A stretch of 64,000 nucleotides of DNA from positions 3,472,001 to 3,536,000 of the forward strand of contig OZ251994.1 in assembly GCA_965246925.1 (NCBI GenBank), read 5' to 3'. This document shows positions 34,270-42,605 of the stretch, piece by piece. Numbering within the stretch: position 1 is the first letter of the stretch; the number at the start of each line of letters is the position of its first letter. Position numbers and translations under genes: made by a program. The notes beneath the pieces were generated by a model. It was given only the letters and a program-made list of their open reading frames with translations, was not told where the DNA came from and searched no databases. Source of the DNA: JANPPS01 sp965246925. Lineage in GTDB: Bacteria > Pseudomonadota > Alphaproteobacteria > Acetobacterales > Acetobacteraceae.

Positions 34270-34762
34270 CCTATGGGTCTCGACTGCGGAGGCCGCTCAG
34301 ACGTTGCCGGCGATCGTGGATCCGATCTTCAAGCTGAGCTTGCCGGCGGCGCTCTATACGCGAGAGTTTGCCGAGGCGCCCCAGGGATTGTTGGAGCGGT
34401 GCGGGTTGAAGGTGTCGAAGGCGTACGGGTACCGGGACTGGATCCTGGCTTCGGCCAGTGAGGCCGGGGCACGGTATATGCTGTTGACCGGGGTGTTGCG
34501 GAAAGGCGGGAAGTGGGAAACGGATGCCAAAGGGGCGTTCGTGCGGGTAACCGAAGATGGCTGTACGGCGCTGGACCCGGCGGAAGGCGTTTTCCTGGCG
34601 CCGGCCGATGCGGTGCCGCAGGAGGTCTATACCTCGCTCAAGGCCGATCTGGTCCGGTCGTTCGCGGGGGCGTACGGGTCCAAGCGGCAATTGGTCGAGG
34701 CGTTGAAGGGCCAGCACCGGTATCCGCTGGCGCCGGAACTGAGCCAACTCCGGCTCGAGTAG
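34244..34762 (+). CDS. Periplasmic protein, candidate immunity partner of the amidase
   Basis: 172 aa from the ATG at 34244, inside the last codons of the amidase-like gene. Residues 1-18 form a short signal peptide (MRCIAALISLWVSTAEA). The mature part has two cysteines (LLERCGLKVSKAYG and TEDGCTALDP), probably a disulfide. No family is recognised. Periplasmic location and tight coupling suit neutralisation of a peptidoglycan amidase; that is inference. The 3' end borders a duplicated gene fragment at 34796. Confidence 0.65.
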   Translation: MRCIAALISLWVSTAEAAQTLPAIVDPIFKLSLPAALYTREFAEAPQGLLERCGLKVSKAYGYRDWILASASEAGARYMLLTGVLRKGGKWETDAKGAFVRVTEDGCTALDPAEGVFLAPADAVPQEVYTSLKADLVRSFAGAYGSKRQLVEALKGQHRYPLAPELSQLRLE

Positions 34763-34795
34763 GGGGTGGGCCGAGGCCCACCTGCGCGCTGATGA

Positions 34796-34870
34796 CTTGC
34801 CGGTCTTTTCCACCTTGGCCTTCTCTTCTGCGTTCATCTGCTTGATCTTCGAATCCTGCGCCGTGGACCC
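34796..34870 (-). repeat. 75-bp direct repeat: duplicated 3' end of the small secreted gene
   Basis: On the minus strand it encodes GSTAQDSKIKQMNAEEKAKV plus EKTGK, nearly the same as the C-terminus of the gene at 35778-35996 (GSTAQDPKIKQMNTEEKAKV plus EKTGK). Nucleotide identity over about 75 bp is high, with roughly five differences (copy at 35781-35855). It has no stop at the matching position and no signal peptide, so it is a fragment. The two copies flank the lipoprotein and ORF119 genes. Confidence 0.75.
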
Positions 34871-34904
34871 AGGCTCAAGCACTTTCATCGAGACCATCCC
34901 CTGG

Positions 34905-35414
34905 TCATTCGGATCTTAAGCCGCCCCTGAGAGCATTTTGAATCACTGAATGTGGGATCCGCGTAATACTACTACGATGTATGGGAAACTTGCGAGCAAT
35001 ATCTGTAAAAAAACATACATCTCTTTCATCTTGCGCTAGATCGTAGCTCGGATCGCCACTTCCAACGTCGGTAGGGCTCGCTGGTACCTTGGTGACGATT
35101 ATAAAGGACAGTGTCTGTGTACCGCGCGAACTTACTTCATTAACGGCAAGTGTCCGGAGATTAAGCGTGGTATCGCAGAAAAAGGCGTTTACGAAATCAT
35201 TGCGGATTCGCTCCAGTTCAACGTTCTGGAGATGACTGTCTGGATGGTAGCTAACTTTTAATAAGTTGTAAGACCGAGTTGGGGAAGTGGGTTCGTAAAC
35301 GACCGCGCTGCCCTCTCTGGCGACCGTTTCAACAATGTATCCTATCGAACCTGAACATGCCTGGCAGTACAGCATTAATATCGCGGATATCGATACTGTC
35401 GCGAAACGTTGCAT
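34905..35414 (-). CDS. Putative lipoprotein of unknown function
   Basis: 169 aa from the ATG at 35414. The signal ends in a lipobox-like segment (LMLYCQACSGS, lipidated Cys about residue 20). The rest is unfamiliar; it includes YNLLKVSYHPDSHLQNVELE and a two-cysteine pattern (AFFCDTTLNL, DVCFFTDIA). The start shares one base with the stop of the preceding gene (TAATG). Low G+C and flanking direct repeats suggest a transferred cassette. Confidence 0.65.
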   Translation of the reverse strand: MQRFATVSISAILMLYCQACSGSIGYIVETVAREGSAVVYEPTSPTRSYNLLKVSYHPDSHLQNVELERIRNDFVNAFFCDTTLNLRTLAVNEVSSRGTQTLSFIIVTKVPASPTDVGSGDPSYDLAQDERDVCFFTDIARKFPIHRSSITRIPHSVIQNALRGGLRSE

Positions 35415-35773
35415 TATGACGCTCCTAGTAACAACAGGCGAGTCACCTCCTTGCCGCCTATTCTACCGTGATCTAGATCAATACTTTTGAGGAGAGAAGC
35501 AGATCCTTGTGGTGTCGTTCCATAAGCAGCGCCGATGCCAGCCACTCCATTTGGAATGTTAAGCCCACCTGTAGCGTTGAGATTAATCCAGACATCTGTA
35601 TTAGCTTTCACAGCAGCAAAATCAGGCCGACCGAAACCTACCGGATCCAACGAAGCAAGATTGTGCACCTTTATTCTAGATGCAACAATGTTAAGTGCTG
35701 TGTCGGCTCCCCAGCTACTACGGATTGATTTGACACTAGAACTTAGTCGCCCTGCGGCTGGCGCCGTAGCCAA
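35414..35773 (-). CDS. Hypothetical protein, possibly a 5'-truncated gene
   Basis: 119 aa from a TTG at 35773, 5 bp after the stop of the small secreted gene; no ATG is available in frame. Gly/Asn-rich middle (LNATGGLNIPNGVAGIGAAY) and a C-terminal KSIDLDHGRIGGKEVTRLLL. Absence of a proper start and position right at the repeat junction suggest the C-terminal piece of a larger protein. Coupling to the lipoprotein gene suggests the two travelled together. Confidence 0.45.
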   Translation of the reverse strand: MATAPAAGRLSSSVKSIRSSWGADTALNIVASRIKVHNLASLDPVGFGRPDFAAVKANTDVWINLNATGGLNIPNGVAGIGAAYGTTPQGSASLLKSIDLDHGRIGGKEVTRLLLLGAS

Positions 35774-35777
35774 GCGC

Positions 35778-35996
35778 CTACTTCCCCGTCTTTTCCACCT
35801 TGGCCTTCTCTTCTGTGTTCATCTGCTTGATCTTCGGATCCTGCGCCGTGGACCCCGTGACTTGCTTGGTGCCGGCTGCGGGGGCCGTGTTGGGGACGGA
35901 GGTTTCGGAGGCCGGGGCGCCAGTGGGGCGGACCGGGGTGGATTGGGCGAGCGCTACCCCGGGGAGGAGCAGCGCCGCCATTGCAAGGGCCCTCAT
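35778..35996 (-). CDS. Small secreted protein linked to iorB
   Basis: 72 aa from the ATG at 35996, overlapping the iorB stop by 4 bp (ATGA). Signal peptide MRALAMAALLLPGVALA is followed by a Pro/Thr/Ala-rich linker and a charged tail (IKQMNTEEKAKVEKTGK). Too short for an enzyme. It is the last gene of the iorAB operon and may assist the periplasmic hydroxylase, but no function is known. Its 3' end is duplicated at 34796. Confidence 0.75.
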   Translation of the reverse strand: MRALAMAALLLPGVALAQSTPVRPTGAPASETSVPNTAPAAGTKQVTGSTAQDPKIKQMNTEEKAKVEKTGK

Positions 35997-38269
35997 GCTT
36001 CGAGCTGCTTGCCGATCGGCAGGGCGCGGATGCGCTTGCCGGTGGCGGCGAACAACGCGTTGACCAAGGCGGGGGCGAAAGGCGGGAGGCCGGGCTCGCC
36101 GACGCCGCCCGGTGCCACGTCCGGGTTGGTGGGGGTGATGTGGACGTTGGTGATGACCGGTGACTCGTCGATGCGGGCGACGGGGAAGGTATCGTAGTTC
36201 GATTGCTCGACCATGCCGTCCTTGAAGGTGATGGCGCCGTGTTTGGCGACGCTGATGCCCATGATGGCCGCGCCCTCCATCTGGGAGGCGATGCGCTCGG
36301 GGTTCACCACCTGGCCGCAATCGATCGCGGTATCGACGCGCTCCACTGTATATTTGCCCTTCGGGTCGACCGAGACCTCGACGATGGTGGCGATGTAGCT
36401 GGCGAAGCTGCGGTGGGCGGCGATGCCGACCGCGTGGCCGGGCGGTAGCTTCCGCCCCCACTCGCCTTTATCGGCCACGAGTTCCACCACGCGCCGGAGC
36501 CGCCCGGCGTCGATCGGGTAGGAGCTGAACGGTTCGCCGTAGTTCCAGGGGTCCTTCACCTCGGCCGTCACGTCCACCAGGCGCGCCGGGCCGATAAGCT
36601 CGAGCAGCTGATCCTTCGGGTCCCGCCCGTTCTTGGCGGCGATCTCGGCCACCATGGACTGCACCGCGAAGCCGTGCGGGATGTTGCTCACGGCCCGGAA
36701 CCAGCCGATGCGGGTGTGTGCGGCGGCACCGGGGTTCTCGGCCCGGATGTGGGCGATGTCGAACGGCAGGTCGGTCAAGCCCATGCCGAGTTCCACGCCG
36801 ATCTCCTGCGTGGCGCCGGCGACGAAGCTGGAACCGATGGTGGGTGCGACGCTGCGGTGCCGCCAGGCGACGACCTTGCCGGACTTGTCGAGCCCGGCCT
36901 CGATCCGCTCGGCCGAGACGGTGTGGTAGAAATCGTGCCGGATGTCGTCTTCGCGGGTCCATTGCACGCGCACGGGGGCGTTCAGTTTGCGGGACAGCAG
37001 GGCGGCCTCCAGCGCGAAGTCGCACTTGGATTTGCGGCCGAAGCCGCCGCCCAGCAGGGTCACGTGCACGGTCACGTTCTCGATCGGGATGTCCAGCGTC
37101 TTGGCCACGTCCTCCCGCGTGCCGCCGGCGCTCTGTACGGGGGCCCAGATCTCGGCCTTGCCGTCCTTCACGACCGCGGTCGCGACCGGGGGCTCCATGC
37201 TGACATGGGCCAGGTGCGGCAAGTAGTATTCGCCGACCAGCACGGTGTCGGCGCCCTTCAGCGCGGCCTCCACATCGCCCTTGTTGCGGACCTGCAGGCC
37301 CGGCGCGCGGGACGCGGCCTCGAGTTCGGCGCGGTAGGCGACCGACTCGTATTTGGCGTTGGCGCCGTCATCCCAGACGATCTTCAGCGCGTCCCGCCCC
37401 TTGATCGCCGCGCCGGTGTTGCGGGCGATGACGGCCACACCGCCCAGCGGCTGGAACTTGGAGGGCCAGGGGTAGCCTTGCGCTTCGATCACCTGCTCCA
37501 CGCCGGGTATGGCGAGCGCGTCCTTGGCATCGAACGAGACGAGCGTTCCGCCGACCACGCGGGGCCGGGCAATCACCACGTATTTCATGCCGGGGATGCG
37601 GACGTCGGCGCCATAGGTGGCGGTGCCGGTGGTGATGCCACGCAGATCGACCAGGCCGATCTTGCCCTTGCCGATGTAGCGGAAGTCCTTGGGGTCCTTC
37701 AGCAACAGCTTCTCGGGCGCCGGCACCGGCTGCTTGGCCGCGGCCTGTGCCAGGTCGCCGTAGCCGATGCGGCGGCCGCTGGCGGCGTGCAGGATCTCGT
37801 GATTGCTGGCGCGGACTTCGCTCACCGGCACGTTCCAGAGGGCGGCGGCCGAGGCCTCCAGCATCATGCGGGCGGCGGCGCCCACCTGGCGCATCGGCAT
37901 CAGGTAGTGCCGGGTGCTGCGGGAGCCGTCGGTGTCCTGGTTGCCGTACTTGGCCTCGTCGCCTTCGGCTTGCTTTACCTGGACGCGGGCCCAATCGGCC
38001 TCCATCTCGTCGGCGACGATCATCGGCAGGCTGGTGCGGACGCCGGTACCCATCTCGGCCCGGTGGGCGATGATGGTGACGTGGCCGTCGGGTTGGATGG
38101 ACACGAAGACGTTGGGGTCGATCACCACGCCATGCGGCATGGCCGCGGCGCCGGTGGTGTAGGGCGCCGCCATGGCCCGGCGGGACCCGACCGCCACCGA
38201 GAGCACGAGGGCGCCTGCCGCGGCGCCGGTCAGCATGCCGCGGCGGGAGACGTTCTGGACTGCGGTCAT
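35993..38269 (-). CDS. Xanthine dehydrogenase family molybdopterin-binding subunit (IorB-like)
   Basis: 758 aa. A Tat signal (VSRRGMLTGAAAGALVLS) shows export in folded form to the periplasm. Molybdenum-cofactor and active-site text: LGGGFGRKSKCDFALEAALL, GWFRAVSNIPHGFAVQS, and the C-terminal GGVGEPGLPPFAPALVNAL with the catalytic Glu. The missing FAD subunit and the Tat signal match the isoquinoline 1-oxidoreductase / aldehyde oxidoreductase group that passes electrons to c-type cytochromes. The substrate is probably an aldehyde or N-heterocycle. The gene follows the Fe-S subunit by 3 bp. Confidence 0.92.
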   Translation of the reverse strand: MTAVQNVSRRGMLTGAAAGALVLSVAVGSRRAMAAPYTTGAAAMPHGVVIDPNVFVSIQPDGHVTIIAHRAEMGTGVRTSLPMIVADEMEADWARVQVKQAEGDEAKYGNQDTDGSRSTRHYLMPMRQVGAAARMMLEASAAALWNVPVSEVRASNHEILHAASGRRIGYGDLAQAAAKQPVPAPEKLLLKDPKDFRYIGKGKIGLVDLRGITTGTATYGADVRIPGMKYVVIARPRVVGGTLVSFDAKDALAIPGVEQVIEAQGYPWPSKFQPLGGVAVIARNTGAAIKGRDALKIVWDDGANAKYESVAYRAELEAASRAPGLQVRNKGDVEAALKGADTVLVGEYYLPHLAHVSMEPPVATAVVKDGKAEIWAPVQSAGGTREDVAKTLDIPIENVTVHVTLLGGGFGRKSKCDFALEAALLSRKLNAPVRVQWTREDDIRHDFYHTVSAERIEAGLDKSGKVVAWRHRSVAPTIGSSFVAGATQEIGVELGMGLTDLPFDIAHIRAENPGAAAHTRIGWFRAVSNIPHGFAVQSMVAEIAAKNGRDPKDQLLELIGPARLVDVTAEVKDPWNYGEPFSSYPIDAGRLRRVVELVADKGEWGRKLPPGHAVGIAAHRSFASYIATIVEVSVDPKGKYTVERVDTAIDCGQVVNPERIASQMEGAAIMGISVAKHGAITFKDGMVEQSNYDTFPVARIDESPVITNVHITPTNPDVAPGGVGEPGLPPFAPALVNALFAATGKRIRALPIGKQLEA

Positions 38270-38272
38270 GAT

Positions 38273-38725
38273 CTACGCTCCCGTCGAGGCGAGGCGGATG
38301 GCGGCTTCGATCCGCTGATAGCAGCCGCAGCGGCAGATGTTGCCGGACATGCCGTCGCGGATCTGCGCGTCGGTCGGGTGCGGCGTCTCGGTCAGGAGCG
38401 ACGCCGCCTGCATGATCTGCCCGGCCTGGCAGTAGCCGCATTGCGGCACGCCGAGCTCACGCCAGGCGACCTGCACCTTGTGGTCGCCGGTGGGGTGCAG
38501 CCCTTCGATGGTGGTGACCTTTTGCCCGTCCACGTCGGCCATGGCCGTAATGCAGGAGCGGACGGAGGTGCCCTCGACATGCACGGTGCAGGCCCCGCAG
38601 AGGGCCTGGCCACAGCCGAACTTGGTGCCGGTCATGCCGGCCTCGTCACGCAGGAACCACAGCAGCGGTAGCGACGGATCGCCGTTCCAGGACTGATCGT
38701 GCCCGTTCACCTGCAGCTTGATCAT
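38273..38725 (-). CDS. (2Fe-2S)-binding subunit of the molybdenum hydroxylase (IorA-like)
   Basis: 150 aa. The plant-type 2Fe-2S cluster is ligated by KFGCGQALCGACTVH plus a later Cys in VRSCITAM. The second cluster is bound by QCGYCQAGQIM and NICRCGCYQRI. It carries electrons from the molybdenum site of the IorB-like subunit. It has no own signal peptide, so it is co-exported on the Tat signal of its partner, as known for this family. First gene of the operon. Confidence 0.93.
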   Translation of the reverse strand: MIKLQVNGHDQSWNGDPSLPLLWFLRDEAGMTGTKFGCGQALCGACTVHVEGTSVRSCITAMADVDGQKVTTIEGLHPTGDHKVQVAWRELGVPQCGYCQAGQIMQAASLLTETPHPTDAQIRDGMSGNICRCGCYQRIEAAIRLASTGA

Positions 38726-38860
38726 GCGCGCGTTCCCCTCTGATTGGGTGTGAGCTTAACGAGGACTCGCGTCAAAGGCGATCACAGATTTGTGAGGTAA
38801 CCTGAACGGAGCCGGAGGAACCGGCCTGACTTTTTTCGCAAAAGCCCTTACATTCAAGTT

Positions 38861-40666
38861 ATGACCGACACACCGCTCCATCTCATCCGCAATTTCTCTA
38901 TCATCGCGCATATCGACCACGGCAAGAGCACTCTCGCGGACCGGCTGATCCAGGCGTGCGGCGGGCTGACGGAGCGGGAGATGTCGGCGCAGGTGCTGGA
39001 CTCCATGGACCTCGAGAAGGAGCGGGGCATCACCATCAAGGCGCAGACGGTGCGGCTGGCGTATAAAGCCAAGGACGGGCTGACGTACGAGCTGAACCTG
39101 ATGGACACGCCGGGTCACGTGGACTTCGCCTATGAGGTGAGCCGCAGCTTGGCGGCGTGCGAGGGGTCGCTGCTGGTGGTGGATGCGTCGCAGGGTGTGG
39201 AGGCGCAGACGCTGGCCAACGTGTACCAGGCGATCGACGCCCGGCATGAGATCGTGCCGGTGCTGAACAAGATCGACCTGCCGGCCGCCGAGCCCGACCG
39301 GGTGAAGCAGCAGATCGAGGACGTGATCGGCCTCCCGGCCGACGATGCGGTGATGATTTCGGCCAAGACGGGCCTCAATATCGAGGGCGTGCTGGAGGCG
39401 CTGGTGACCCGGCTGCCGCCGCCCACGGGGGACGCGGCTGCGCCGCTGAAGGCGCTGCTGGTGGATAGCTGGTATGACCAGTATTTGGGCGTGGTGATCC
39501 TGGTGCGGATCAAGGACGGGCGGCTGAAGCGCGGGCAGAAGGTGCGCATGATGTCGAACGGGGCGGTGCATCAGGTGGAGCAAGTGGGTGTGTTCACGCC
39601 GAAGATGATACCGACCGGCGACCTGGGGCCGGGCGAGATGGGCTTCATCACCGCGGCGATCAAGACGGTGGCGGATTGTAACGTGGGCGACACCATCACC
39701 GATGACCGGCAGCCCGCGACGCAGGCGCTGGCCGGGTTCAAGCCGAGCGTGCCGGTAGTGTGGTGCGGCCTGTTTCCGGTGGACGCCGATGATTTCGAGC
39801 ATCTGCGGGACAGCCTGGGCAAGCTGCGGCTGAACGACGCGTCATTTCATTATGAGGCCGAGACGTCGGCGGCGCTGGGCTTCGGCTTCCGCTGCGGGTT
39901 CCTCGGCCTGCTGCATCTGGAGATCATCCAGGAGCGGCTGTCCCGTGAGTTCAACCTGGACCTGATCGCGACGGCGCCCAGCGTGGTGTATCGCATCCAT
40001 ACCACGAAGGGCGCGGTGAGCGAACTGCACAACCCGGCCGATATGCCGGACCCCATGCAGATCGACCATATCGACGAGCCGTGGATCCGCGCCACGATCA
40101 TGGTGCCCGACGAGTATCTCGGCAGTATCCTCACGCTATGCAGCGAGCGGCGGGGGCAGCAGCAGGACCTCACCTATGTCGGCAACCGGGCGATGGCGGT
40201 GTATCGGTTGCCGTTGAACGAAGTCGTGTTCGATTTCTACGACCGGCTGAAGTCGGTGAGCCGCGGCTATGCGAGCTTCGACTACGCGATGGACGACTAT
40301 GCCGAGAGTGACTTGGTCCGCATCAGCATCTTGGTCAATCAGGACCCGGTGGACGCGCTGAGCTTCATCGCCCACCGCAGCGCGGCCGAGCAGCGGGGGC
40401 GGAGCATCTGCAGCAAGTTGAAGGACCTGATCCCGAAGCAGCTTTTCAAGATCGCGATCCAGGCGGCGATCGGCGGGCGGGTGATCGCACGCGAGACCAT
40501 CAGCGCGCTGAGCAAGGACGTGACCGCCAAGTGCTATGGCGGCGATATCAGCCGCAAGCGGAAACTGCTGGACAAGCAGAAGGAAGGCAAGAAGCGGATG
40601 CGGCAATTCGGCAAGGTTGAAATACCGCAGAGCGCGTTCCTGGCCGCGCTTAAGATGGACGCCTGA
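38861..40666 (+). CDS. lepA: Elongation factor 4 (LepA)
   Basis: Ribosomal GTPase that back-translocates or assists initiation under stress. 601 aa. G1 AHIDHGKSTLADR, G2 in ERGITIKAQTV, G3 DTPGHVDFAYE, G4 NKIDLP and G5 SAKTGLN are all visible. The LepA-specific C-terminal domain ends with DKQKEGKKRMRQFGKVEIPQ. Upstream at 38811-38836 is a GCCGG-AGGAA-CCGGC hairpin then T6, a possible leader attenuator. The stop overlaps the next ATG by one base (TGATG). Confidence 0.98.
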   Translation: MTDTPLHLIRNFSIIAHIDHGKSTLADRLIQACGGLTEREMSAQVLDSMDLEKERGITIKAQTVRLAYKAKDGLTYELNLMDTPGHVDFAYEVSRSLAACEGSLLVVDASQGVEAQTLANVYQAIDARHEIVPVLNKIDLPAAEPDRVKQQIEDVIGLPADDAVMISAKTGLNIEGVLEALVTRLPPPTGDAAAPLKALLVDSWYDQYLGVVILVRIKDGRLKRGQKVRMMSNGAVHQVEQVGVFTPKMIPTGDLGPGEMGFITAAIKTVADCNVGDTITDDRQPATQALAGFKPSVPVVWCGLFPVDADDFEHLRDSLGKLRLNDASFHYEAETSAALGFGFRCGFLGLLHLEIIQERLSREFNLDLIATAPSVVYRIHTTKGAVSELHNPADMPDPMQIDHIDEPWIRATIMVPDEYLGSILTLCSERRGQQQDLTYVGNRAMAVYRLPLNEVVFDFYDRLKSVSRGYASFDYAMDDYAESDLVRISILVNQDPVDALSFIAHRSAAEQRGRSICSKLKDLIPKQLFKIAIQAAIGGRVIARETISALSKDVTAKCYGGDISRKRKLLDKQKEGKKRMRQFGKVEIPQSAFLAALKMDA

Positions 40667-41025
40667 TGCTGCCGGCGCTGGTATTGGCTGCGTGCACGGC
40701 GTGGCACGGTTCCGTGCTGGGCCATTACACGAACAAGGTCACCAGCGATGGCGCGCAGGGGGCCGAGACTTGGATCGTCGATACGCCGGAGGGGCTGGCC
40801 GGGCGCTACGTGCTGCATGAGGACGGGCGGGAGGTGTATGGCACGCTGGTCGCCATGGGGGACGTCCAGGATTGCAGCACCGCGCTGTTCCGCTGGCAGG
40901 ACGAGTATGGCGAGGGCTGGCTCAAGCTGCACTTCTACCCGGCCGAGCATTGTTTCGAGGGGTATTGGGGGTTGGAGCGGCTGGATCAGAACTTGATCTA
41001 CACGTCGTGCGAGCGGAGTAGCTGA
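40666..41025 (+). CDS. Putative small lipoprotein
   Basis: 119 aa beginning within the lepA stop. A very short signal with lipobox (ALVLAACTAWHG, Cys at about residue 10). The mature part has VQDCSTALFRWQDEYGEGWL and AEHCFEGYWGLERL with conserved-looking Cys and aromatic residues. I do not recognise the family. Coupled at both ends to lepA and the cupin gene by 1-bp overlaps. Confidence 0.75.
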   Translation: MLPALVLAACTAWHGSVLGHYTNKVTSDGAQGAETWIVDTPEGLAGRYVLHEDGREVYGTLVAMGDVQDCSTALFRWQDEYGEGWLKLHFYPAEHCFEGYWGLERLDQNLIYTSCERSS

Positions 41026-41321
41026 TGATGTCCGAAGAGGCGAGCACGGTGTTGTGGACCGGCGAGGCCGATCAGCCGCTGCCGGGCGCCGGTGCGACGG
41101 TGCGCCGGGTCACGGTGGCGGGCGGGACGAGCGTGCAGCGGCATAGCCATGCGCACGAGCAATTCGTGCTGATCGTCTCGGGCGAAGGGACGCTGGAGTG
41201 CGACGCCGGAACGATCGAATTGCGGCCCGGCACCGCCATCCGCTTCGCGCCCGATGCGTGGCACAGTGCGGAGTTCCGGACCGACACGGTGCTGCACGAG
41301 GTAAACCTGATTGCAGGGTGA
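41025..41321 (+). CDS. Cupin domain protein
   Basis: 98 aa. First cupin motif RHSHAHEQFVLIVSGEG has the two His and Glu metal ligands. The second motif, IRFAPDAWHSAEF, supplies the last His. A single-domain small cupin of unknown substrate, often sensory or isomerase-like. The start overlaps the upstream stop by one base; an ATG three bases later is equally possible. It ends 33 bp before the tRNA-Ser gene. Confidence 0.85.
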   Translation: MMSEEASTVLWTGEADQPLPGAGATVRRVTVAGGTSVQRHSHAHEQFVLIVSGEGTLECDAGTIELRPGTAIRFAPDAWHSAEFRTDTVLHEVNLIAG

Positions 41322-41354
41322 CAGCCGGACGGCGGGATTGTAAGACGCCCCGAC

Positions 41355-41444
41355 GGAGAGATGGCCGAGCGGCTTAAGGCGCACGCTTGGAAAGCGTGTG
41401 TACGTGCAAGCGTACCGTGGGTTCGAATCCCACTCTCTCCGCCA
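41355..41444 (+). tRNA. tRNA-Ser (GGA anticodon)
   Basis: GGAGAGA pairs with TCTCTCC in the acceptor stem, followed by discriminator G and encoded CCA. The anticodon stem CACGC/GCGTG encloses the loop TTGGAAA with GGA at 41389-41391. A long variable arm (about GTACGTGCAAGCGTAC) marks a type II tRNA. The T-arm is GTGGGTTCGAATCCCAC. The 3' end forms the edge of an integrated island and overlaps the reading frame of a recombinase remnant. Confidence 0.96.
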
Positions 41445-41445
41445 A

Positions 41446-42246
41446 CTCGGAACAGAACTGCGAACCCCGGGCGTAGCCGGTTTTACGCCGCTGGAAGCTC
41501 CAAGCGTTCGGAGTAGATCGCCCTTCGATCCCATGATGCGGACTTCCTTGTCCGCGACCTCAACACGCTGGGCCAGGGCGCGGAGGTGTTCGCGGCGATA
41601 GCCGCCGCCGGTGATCCGGATGCGCTCGCGGGCGGTTGTTGCGAATTCTTGGACCTTGGCGGGCGTGATTGCCTGCTGACCCACGCTTTCGGCCATCGCC
41701 TGGGCGCGGTCGGCGTCGGCTTGGGCCTGGTCGCGGATGGCTTTCAGGCCGGCGATGCGCTCCTTTAGGGCCGGGTCGTTAAGGTCGGCGACACCGCTTT
41801 CGATGGCGTCGTAAAGGCGCTTGAGCCGCAGATCGGTCTCGGCCGCGCGCTTGTTCAGTTCGGCAATGTGCTCGCGGCGGCGTTCGGTGCGCTCCTGGCG
41901 TCGGTTGAGCACCGAGGCCAGTATATCTTCCAGCCGTTCCGGCTGTAGCAAGCGGTCCTCGATGTGGCCGGCGACAAGGTTGTCCAGCTTTTCCATCGGG
42001 ATGGAGCGGCCCTTGCAGCCGATCTCGCCTTGCCGGCCTTAATGGAGCACGTGTAGTACCGATAGCGACCGCCCTTGCCGGTGCGGAGCGTCATTGCGCC
42101 GCCGCAGTCGGCGCAGAAGCAGATGCCGGTAAGGAGAGTGGGACCGCTGACGACGCGGGCGGGGTGCCGAGACATTTCGCCAGGATTGCGCGGGCGGACA
42201 TAAAGTGGAACGACCTAATCCTAGCCGTGGCTACGCTTCTACCATT
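41446..42246 (-). pseudogene. Truncated, frameshifted large serine recombinase
   Basis: The minus strand from about 42240 reads VVSGPTLLTGICFCADCGGA and RYRYYTCS, the zinc beta-ribbon of large serine recombinases. A frameshift near 42030 follows. The next frame continues CKGRSIPMEKLDNLVAGHI, a coiled-coil region (RREHIAELNKRAAETDLRLK), and the C-terminal MGSKGDLLRTLGASSG and VPSWRREWDSNPR. The catalytic N-terminal domain is absent. The last codons run into the 3' end of tRNA-Ser in antisense, the usual arrangement for islands that use this tRNA as attachment site. Confidence 0.85.
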
Positions 42247-42248
42247 GC

Positions 42249-42605
42249 TCATCGCGCTTCTTGCTTGGTTCTCGGCGAGACAGCCAGCCCCAGGAACACG
42301 AGAACGGCCTGATTGAGCCGTAGAATATCCTGGTCGTCCAGCCGGCCGACCCGCGCGCCAACCTTCGTCTTTGGCACGGTGACTATCTTGTCCACCATCA
42401 ATCGGCAAGTCGCTCGCAGGCCATTGCGCTCGTTCGGCTGCACGGGCAGCCGGAACAACGGCGCGTCCGTTTCATCCGTGCTAAATGCGCAGATCGTGAT
42501 GGAGTCGGTTGCGTCAAAACTATCGTCCTGAATGATGACGGCCGGGCGCGGCTTGCCGGCGTAATCCTTGCCGCCGGCGACAGTCCAGATGTCGCCCCGC
42601 CTCAT
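42249..42605 (-). CDS. PemK/MazF-type toxin
   Basis: 118 aa, MRRGDIWTVAGGKDYAGKPR then PAVIIQDDSFDATDSITICA, the usual start of MazF/PemK ribonucleases, followed by LPVQPNERNGLRATCRLMVD and KIVTVPKTKVGARVGRL. It overlaps the antitoxin by 4 bp (ATGA). It sits directly behind the recombinase remnant, so it belonged to the island. It is a different subfamily from the mazF at 25958. Confidence 0.92.
   Translation of the reverse strand: MRRGDIWTVAGGKDYAGKPRPAVIIQDDSFDATDSITICAFSTDETDAPLFRLPVQPNERNGLRATCRLMVDKIVTVPKTKVGARVGRLDDQDILRLNQAVLVFLGLAVSPRTKQEAR

Noticed and set aside
36674..38671. 665-aa plus-strand frame opposite iorB/iorA
   Set aside because: Gly/Ala/His-rich antisense translation with no motif; the minus strand has clear molybdenum hydroxylase subunits.
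41025..41996. 332-aa minus-strand protein running from the recombinase through tRNA-Ser and the cupin gene
   Set aside because: Only the part before 41446 is recombinase; the rest is antisense tRNA and cupin sequence read through a lost stop.
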